A model generated the notes under the pieces. That model saw only the letters and a list, made by a program, of their open reading frames with translations. It made no database searches and was not told the origin of the DNA. A DNA stretch of 38,392 bases from Hofstenia miamia (lineage: Eukaryota > Xenacoelomorpha > Acoela > Hofsteniidae). The stretch covers positions 276,287 through 314,678 of the forward strand of contig CABFPE010000767.1 of the NCBI GenBank assembly GCA_900660155.1. Direction: 5' to 3'. The position numbers and the translations under genes are program-made. Shown here one piece after another: positions 32,369 to 38,392 of the stretch (its first letter is position 1; each line of letters starts with the position of its first letter).

Positions 32369-34246
32369 TGTAACATCCTCCACCTGGCCTATTTGCACTG
32401 TGTATTATTGCTAATAACTACCACTCAGTAAATTGTGGGTGAGGAGTTACTATGTTGATGAACCGCCAAACTTTTCCTCTCTACTTAACTAGTTAGGTTA
32501 ATCGAGCACTAATAATCACTGTTTAGGTGACAAAGCCATGTGACGTTTCCTCTTCAAATCATCTGTGGGCTACTGCCTGAAGCTGATCTCCACATCACAG
32601 TTCCTCTCCTTCATGAACAATTGACCAAGTTCACTGCACCATCTCAGCTCAATGGGAATTAATTATGTGTACCTTACCTTAGCTCAGTGCATGTACTCAT
32701 GTCAAGACATAACTGACTTAAACTCAATTTTGTAAAGTGTTTGTAGGTTTGATTAAGTAAAGCAACCGGGCATTGACACCAACTGCATTTAAATAATATC
32801 AAAGTAGCCATTACCATAAATTACTGGCTTTGTAAATTAATTAATAGATTGCAGTTTCCTATACTTACATTTATTAATGATACATGTAAGGTCATTTATT
32901 TGGTCGATTATAGTGAAGTCTCCTACTATTAAGAATAGATATATATTCCTAGAATTCAACTATCCAGCCATTTCAAGCATCTATTATTTCATACATGTAT
33001 AGATCAATAGTCAGACTAAGCAAGAATCGAAAAACTCCTAACCATAACATAAGTGCGGTTTCATGACTGGCACAGGGAATCCAGCCACTACTTGACACAA
33101 CTTGCTTAGCTGAACATTTTATTAAATAGCAAAACAGATAAATGAAGAATGAAAATAAAATAAACTCTGAAGAATTTATTGTTCATCAATTTTCCTCTAA
33201 ATTCTCAGCTATTTATAAAAAAGTTTTCAGTACCTGCTGATTTTGAAATTTGAATTATTCTTCTGCCAATATGGCTGTTCTTACGTAAGCGTAATTTCGC
33301 TTGTTACAATTTGTCAAAAATTACTTAATCAGCTCCAGTAATTTTCTTAGAATGTACAATATTGTAACTTAGTTGCATCTTTTAAAATGAATAGGATAAT
33401 TAACTAAATTTTTACAATCATAATTCTGATCACTATTAATCATTCNCAGCTCAACAAGGACTAATTATGTGTACCTTACCTTAGCTCAGTGCGTGTACTC
33501 ATGTCAAGTTGTAACTGACTTAAACTCAATTTTGTAAAGTGTTTGTAGGTTTGATTAAGTAAAGCAACCGGGCATTGACACCAACTGCATTTAAATAATA
33601 TCAAAGTAGCCATTACCATAAATTACTGGCTTTGTAAATTAATTAATAGATTGCAGTTTCCTATACTTACATTTATTAATGATACATGTAAGGTCATTTA
33701 TTTGGTCGATTATAGTGAAGTCTCCTACTATTAAGAATAGATATATATTCCTAGAATTCAACTATCCAGCCATTTCAAGCATCTATTATTTCATACATGT
33801 ATAGATCAATAGTCAGACTAAGCAAGAATCGAAAAACTCCTAACCATAACATAAGTGCGGTTTCATGACTGGCACATGGAATCCAGCCACTACTCAACAC
33901 AACTTGCTTAGCTGAACATTTTATTAAATATCAAACCAGATAAATGAAGAATGAAAATAAAATAAACTCCGAAGAATTTATTGTTCATCAATTTTCCTCT
34001 AAATTCTCAGCTATTTATAAAAAAGTTTTCAGTACCTGCTGATTTTGAAATTTGAATTATTCTTCTGCCAATATGGCTGTTCTTACGTAAGCGTAATTTC
34101 GCTTGTTACAATTTGTCAAAAATTACTTAATCAGCTCTGGTAATTTTCTTAGAATGTACAATATTGTAACTTGGTTGCATCTTACAAAATGAATAGGATA
34201 ATTAACTAAATTTTTACAATAATAATTCTGATCACTATTAATCATT
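32369..34246. mobile_element. Insertion with TTAAT target duplication inside the inverted polymerase fragment
   Basis: The polymerase reading on the - strand stops at one side of this block and continues on the other. TTAAT (possibly GTTAAT) lies both before 32369 and after 34246, as expected for a target duplication. The left end reads TGTAACATCCTCCACCT, and TGTAACA is a frequent LTR start, so a solo LTR or a non-autonomous element is plausible. No coding region is seen. The apparent length is inflated by the roughly 800-bp duplication around the N at 33446. A 17-bp match to its left end occurs inverted at 37203-37219. Confidence 0.6.
32648..34240. repeat. Direct duplication of about 800 bp on both sides of a single N
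   Basis: The sequence from ATTATGTGTACCTTACC at about 32653 to GATCACTATTAATCATTC at 33445 is repeated almost exactly from about 33465 to 34247. The N is at 33446. Differences are few, for example CTTGACACA against CTCAACACA and AGTTGCATC against GGTTGCATC. As with 3598-3824 and 17345-17606, an N between direct copies points to an unmerged assembly overlap or two haplotypes in tandem. Confidence 0.88.
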
Positions 34247-34251
34247 CAATG

Positions 34252-34440
34252 TTAATCTCTGTTTGCAGCTTATTCCTTTTGGATGATGCTACATAATCTA
34301 TTATGCCAATGGTGCAATTCTGGCAGCTTTGTTTCATTAAATGTATCCAATGAGTCAAACCACTCAAAAGAACTGGTTTAAAACATTTATTCTGTTGTTT
34401 TTCTATTGGTATAAGAAGAATTGTTCCTGTCATATAAAAC
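34252..34440 (-). pseudogene. Inverted fragment of Polinton DNA polymerase B (before exonuclease III)
   Basis: The - strand at 34363-34314 reads WFDSFDTFNETKLPEL, matching the family block (YMDSWEKFNETSLPPKEAFY). It continues toward 34250 with NRLCSIIQKE and then meets the insertion. After the insertion (32368 downward) the expected EEL-EHAQ and LLLADVF blocks follow. The upstream exonuclease II motif (FHNLxGYDxH) was not recognised beyond 34440. Confidence 0.65.
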
Positions 34441-35571
34441 AATCTCCATTAATTACTTGCTCAAAATGAGGTGATACAATCTAATGTGATTTTGATTTTA
34501 AATGTTATTTAGTATTTTCATGTCTGTTAGCAGAAAACCAATGCATGCATTGTCCCTCCAAAATTCTTACAACATAAAGCCAGTTAACTCTGATCTCAAT
34601 GTATTCTGTTCAGTGTGGAAAATGGAATTACACCAATGTTAACCATGGGAGGCAATTAAATCAATCATGGGATGTATTATCCTTTATACTTGATAATATC
34701 AATTTCTCTGGCTTACAATAATATTGTGTTAATTTGAAATTTAATATGTTGTCAAAAGAGAGTGTCTAAAAGACCTTGATTATTATTTGCATATGCACAT
34801 GGTGTAATTATTCCCCATTTAATTTTGCGAATGCATAACACTTATACCAATGCTTAGATATATTTTATTGAGTGTTGTGTGATTCTCAACTCTCTCATCA
34901 GATGAACAAGATTTGTTGAAAATTATCAGTGCATGGGAAATGAAGATGGTGGTTGACGACAATATATGAACTCACATCAACATTGGTGATGATAAACTAA
35001 TACAATAGACAAATTTAATAGTGTAATTTACCATCATTATAAGTGGAATGTATATAATATACATGTGTTTTGTCTTGCTTTTAAAAAATGTGGGCTTTAC
35101 CATGCTCACTTAAATATCTGGTTTTATATTTTGGAAATTGATGAATTTTGTTTTAACATGTAAACTAGACAAATGCGTTTTTTTACTAATATCTATAAAA
35201 ATTTTTAAACATTTTTATTACGGTGGATTGTGATCTCTTTTTGTTTAACTATCTTTAATATTTTCCACATGTATTAACGAAATAGTTTAAAATTAGTTTT
35301 GTTTTTTAACACATAAACTAGTCATTACATTTTTACTATTACCTATAAAATTCTATGTGCTTTTATTAAAGTAGATTGCGATCTCTTTTTGTTTAATTTC
35401 TACATTTCATATTTTCCATAGGAATTATCAAAAATGGGTTAAAATAGTTTGTTTGTTTAGAAATGAAAAATATTGTTTTCATAAATGAAATAGTGTGTTT
35501 TGAAAACAAGGTGAAGTCTTTTTGAAAAAAATTCCTGAAAAGCAGGTTAAATATTGTACTTGCAAGCTATG
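34441..35571. other. Right interior of the Polinton, with a diverged 153-bp duplication; no gene recognised
   Basis: A short coding-like run (DEQDLLKIISAWEMKMVVDDN, broken by a stop) is present near 34905 on the + strand but is not assignable. From about 35145 to 35450 two diverged copies with a 153-bp offset share ACATGTAAACTAG/ACATAAACTAG, CTATAAAA and GATTG(T/C)GATCTCTTTTTG. Confidence 0.5.
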
Positions 35572-36018
35572 AAAATTATGAAAAATACTCATTGGTTGAA
35601 AAAACATGATACAATAAATGTGTTAACAAAGAATTTTGACAAAAGCAAAATGTGGTTTTTTGAAAGTTTTCCCAAATCATGGAAAAAGCAAGGCATAGTG
35701 TGTGATAATGAGGTATATTAACAAAATGCAATGTAATGTATGCAAGTGAGTGTGAAATGAAATTAGTCATATAAAACCAAAAAATGTATGTAAATGTAAA
35801 TTGGCCCCAACATTTAAATGAATCACCACAAAATCAATTAATAAAGTATTGAAAATCAATTAGCACTTGTCAAAAATACATTAGTAGCTGTCAAAAAAAC
35901 TAATGACTCACTAATTAAATCATCTTTGCCAATATTCATGGTCTGTCACGTGATGTCATGAGCTCTTGGCCAATCTGAATTGTTTTATGTGATCTTCTTT
36001 GCCGCCGCCATTACTACT
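35572..36018. repeat. Polinton right terminal inverted repeat
   Basis: Complementary to 22696-23177, ending CCATTACTACT at 36018. Identity is high over TTGGCCCCAACATTTAAATG, AAAATACATTAGTAGCTGTC and ATGAGCTCTTGGCCAATCTG. Small indels near GCCGCCGCC and the loss of about 26 bp relative to the left copy are the main differences, so the two ends have diverged since insertion. Confidence 0.9.
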
Positions 36019-36024
36019 AACATT
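36019..36024. repeat. Target site duplication AACATT, right copy
   Basis: Identical to 22690-22695. With one copy removed, the LINE reading frame upstream (NVLSET) continues into the sequence that follows, confirming that this was the original target. Confidence 0.92.
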
Positions 36025-37139
36025 TGTTAACTTAGGAAAATTTAAAGAGCCCAATATCAAATATCAATCACCAAATAATAATAAAATATCCCAATTCATT
36101 TTTTTGTTTTTCAACTTTGTATGAAATGATTAAAGCAATTAATAAACTAAAACCCAATAAATCTAGGGGTCAATTTAAAATTCTTTCCTGGATATTAAAA
36201 GCAACTACCTCTATAATTGCACAACCTCTAAATTTCATCTTCAAATAATCCTTAAAACAAAACTTTCCAAATTGTTTGAAACAATCATATGTTACTCTGG
36301 TTTTCAAAAACAAAGATGTAACTTTAGCTATAAAATTATGGGCTAATCACAATTACTTCACCAATAAATAAACTTTTTAAATGACTCTTAAATAATCAAA
36401 TTAGTGACCTTCTTACAAATCAACAATTAATGTCAAGAATTTTTCAACTGATGATGCTCTCTTGTATGCTACCAAAAATTGGGAATCATCTCTTGACTCT
36501 TACCAATTTGTTGCAGTGGCCAGTCTCCATTTTTCAAAAGCTTTTGACTCTACTAATCATGATATCTTATATATAAAATTAGAAAAGCTAGGATTTTCTG
36601 AAAATAGTGATAAATTTAATATCTAGTTATCTAACTAACAGAATTCAGTGGTTTAAATTAAATAATACTTTCCCTAATTGACTATCTATAAATGATAGAG
36701 TACTGCAAGGTACTATTCTTAGACTACTACTTTTTAACATATATGTAAACAGCATGCAGCAATATATGAATTGTCAATTGATCCAATACGCTGATGATAC
36801 ATGCATTTTTAGTGGAAATAAATCCTTAAGTCAAGAAATAAATTATGTAGAGCAAAATTGTGAAAAATTGAGTAAATATTTTAACATGCACAAATTCAAC
36901 AACTGTGAAAAAACTGAATTTTGCATCCTTAATCCCCAGTGAAAAAGTTTATTACCAAATTTTTCACTTACTTTTAATAATGCCTCAATCTCCCCTAAAG
37001 AATCCTTCAAATAGCTAGGCATAACTATTGACTCAAAATTAACATGCAAGCTGCAAGTAAAAGAAATCTTGAAGTGCATAGTAATAAGTTACCAAAACAA
37101 ATTAAAAGGAACTGGAAATTTACCCTATCATCAAATGAG
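36025..37139 (+). pseudogene. CR1-like LINE ORF2, reverse transcriptase part (continuation after the Polinton)
   Basis: On the + strand: AINKLKPNKSRGQ near 36135, IAQPLNFIFK near 36220, a YKPVTLVFKNKD-like block near 36300, FSTDDALLYA near 36445, ASLHFSKAFDSTNHDILYIK near 36520 (motif A; canonical LDxSKAFDxVxHxxLxxKL), RVLQGTI near 36700, QYADDTCIFS near 36786 (the catalytic YADD box is intact) and KTEFCILN near 36910. Stops and frameshifts interrupt it, so it is not functional. It is the other half of the LINE at 20155-22689. Confidence 0.82.
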
Positions 37140-37683
37140 TAAAATATTTCACCGTGTTTAATTGAGTTACCTTAACAGTGATTAAACACGGCGTAACAAG
37201 CTAGGTGGAGGATGTTACATTAGAAACCCTGAAGTTCTTGTAACACCTATCACTATTTGCCATGTGTAAATGGACCGATTATATTGCATGCCATCTAGGG
37301 AAAAACTAAATTGAGCAAATTAATTTTTTGACGAAAGTTTTATTTTTGTTTTGTAGGATTTTGGCAAACTGATATAATTGATGATAAGAATTGTTTTTGA
37401 CAAAATTAAGTTGGGCACAATAATTTTTTAATGCGTTTTTTTGGTTGGTACTTTTTGCCAACAATGATATACTTAGAAACAAAAAAAATTATATACAATA
37501 AAAAAGATATAGAAAAAACTTGAAAAAGACAAAATTTGAAATAAAGATAATTGTAAAAAAAAATTATTATTAAATAAAGTTTATTATTTCTTTGGATGCT
37601 AAAATCTTCATATTAAAAAATCAATGTATTTATTTATCTATATATTTATTTGTATAAACTTTAGCAGATTTATTTTGTTAGAA
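37140..37683. other. 3' flank of the LINE, with an 11-bp hairpin
   Basis: CCGTGTTTAAT (37152-37162) pairs perfectly with ATTAAACACGG (37181-37191) across an 18-nt loop. Immediately after, AGGTGGAGGATGTTACA at 37203-37219 is the exact complement of the end at 32369-32385. The rest up to 37683 is very AT-rich and without gene. Confidence 0.6.
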
Positions 37684-37839
37684 ATGTCTGAAGAGTTACA
37701 TGCAATGAGAGTGCGTATTAAAGAAGCCGTTGAGACGAAGGGCTGGAGACGGCCCGTGTACCAGTGCGCACATAGAACTAAATTCAAATTCTATGCAATG
37801 ACCTATGTCTATAGAAAAGGGGAGGAGGAAATTGTTAAA
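37684..37839 (+). CDS. First coding exon of an unrecognised gene (partial)
   Basis: ATG at 37684 opens 52 codons ending at a good donor (AAA|GTAGGT). Upstream lies a pyrimidine-poor AT tract and in-frame context that does not extend the ORF usefully. The peptide starts MSEELHAMRVRIKEAVETKG, a charged amphipathic helix, followed by WRRPVYQCAHRTKFKFYAMT and a charged KGEEEIVK end. Base composition is distinctly less AT-rich than the flanks, and codons look like those of the PARP gene, which supports a cellular gene rather than transposon debris. The continuation should lie beyond 37840, probably outside the window. I do not recognise the family. Confidence 0.5.
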
Positions 37840-38392
37840 GTAGGTTATTGCATAAATCTCGTCTAATATTCTAATAGGTATCTCACTCTCACAAGCATGC
37901 ACTGAGAGTACAAAAAAATGGATGTCTATTCTGAACATGCTTAAGTAATTTGTGTGTGATTCTATTAAAGTGCTTCTCTTTGATAGTGTTTTATGAGTAT
38001 AGTTGTCCGGGAACATTTTGGCACGAAGATAGCTCATGGCGGATGACGTGAATTGAATAATATGTGTTGTGCAATCTGACACTTCGGCAGCTACACACCT
38101 ATTCCACCCTAAATAAAATGACCTTTACTAAAAGATTAATATTTTTTGCGATTGTGTATAATTAAAGAAGTTTTCTCCTGTGATGTTAGGATTATGTAGA
38201 ATAAATATGAATTCTATTTTCCTTTAAAGGTATAATATATAATATACGTGATTATATAATAAATTTATAATACCTTTAGTAAAAATTACATTGATAACCT
38301 TGCCCGCCGAAATTGGTATCAAGCATGTGCAGCAAATGTATGTATGCCTACGACTAACAACGGTTTAGAAGGCAAGAATTCAGAAATTAAAA
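37840..38392. other. Probable intron or flank after the last exon; nothing recognised
   Basis: The - strand frame at 37696-38082 overlaps the + strand exon and carries no known motif, so I treat it as a shadow. No following + strand exon could be identified before the window ends. Confidence 0.4.

Larger units (their letters stand above)
22696..36018. mobile_element. Polinton/Maverick-type large DNA transposon, non-autonomous, 13.3 kb
   Basis: Evidence for the boundaries: terminal inverted repeats of about 450-480 bp starting AGTAGTAATGG, a 6-bp target duplication AACATT, and an interrupted LINE reading frame that resumes on the other side. Evidence for the class: pieces of protein-primed-type DNA polymerase B on both strands, and the AG-type terminus known for Polintons. 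The other Polinton core genes (integrase, packaging ATPase, adenovirus-like protease, capsid proteins) were not recognised. The polymerase lacks its palm, has frameshifts and stops, and is partly inverted. The element therefore probably depends on relatives for movement. It has in turn been hit by a mariner (24459-25783) and by a second insertion (32369-34246). Base composition is as AT-rich as the surroundings. Confidence 0.9.

Noticed and set aside
32648..34240. A pair of LTRs flanking an internal region
   Set aside because: The two copies are separated by only about 20 bp and an N, leaving no internal retroelement sequence; assembly duplication explains it better.
32369..37219. One transposon spanning the two inverted 17-mers
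   Set aside because: It would have to cross the right end of the Polinton, whose own target duplication and the continuous LINE frame show the region was assembled by separate insertions.
37696..38082. 128-codon - strand frame at the right edge
   Set aside because: It runs antisense through the better supported + strand exon 37684-37839 and has no recognisable domain.

Overview
The window is eukaryotic DNA, most likely from an AT-rich invertebrate animal. Its two conserved cellular genes (a hexokinase and a PARP1-type poly(ADP-ribose) polymerase) are split by GT-AG introns, several of only 42-45 nt. Most of the rest is transposon sequence: LINE fragments, Tc1/mariner elements and a Polinton/Maverick. 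I cannot name the species. No tRNA, rRNA or CRISPR array was recognised.

Layout. 1-1431 holds no recognisable gene. 1432-2573 (+) is the central part of a hexokinase; its N-terminal exons and last exon are not visible. 2574-6669 is transposon debris: a mariner-like transposase fragment (-), two opposed reverse transcriptase fragments, the C-terminal end of a Polinton-type DNA polymerase B (-), and one well-spliced exon with a BESS-like motif (-). 6670-17763 (+) is a ten-exon PARP1-like gene (WGR, helical and catalytic domains, H-Y-E triad present). Two of its introns carry broken antisense LINEs. 18029-18496 is a short Tc1-derived element with 29-bp inverted ends.

From about 20155 to 37139 lies a nest of mobile elements. 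A CR1-like LINE (ORF1 with an SGNH-hydrolase-like domain, ORF2 endonuclease and reverse transcriptase) is cut at 22695 by a 13.3-kb element at 22696-36018. That element has terminal inverted repeats of about 450-480 bp, starts AGTAGTAATGG and is flanked by the 6-bp duplication AACATT, which are the hallmarks of a Polinton. Inside it are a broken protein-primed-type DNA polymerase B on the + strand, more pieces of polymerase B inverted on the - strand, two related small proteins sharing a T(K/R)YG core, several unknown small ORFs, and a complete mariner transposon (24459-25783) with perfect 32-bp inverted repeats and an intact 353-aa transposase. A further insertion (32369-34246) with its own target duplication sits in the inverted polymerase piece. 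The insertion order is therefore LINE first, then Polinton, then mariner and the third element independently. The window ends with an unrecognised coding exon at 37684-37839.

Integrase, packaging ATPase, protease and capsid genes expected of a full Polinton were not recognised, and the polymerase palm is missing, so this copy looks non-autonomous. At three places an N or N-run is flanked by near-identical direct repeats, which suggests unmerged assembly overlaps rather than biology.
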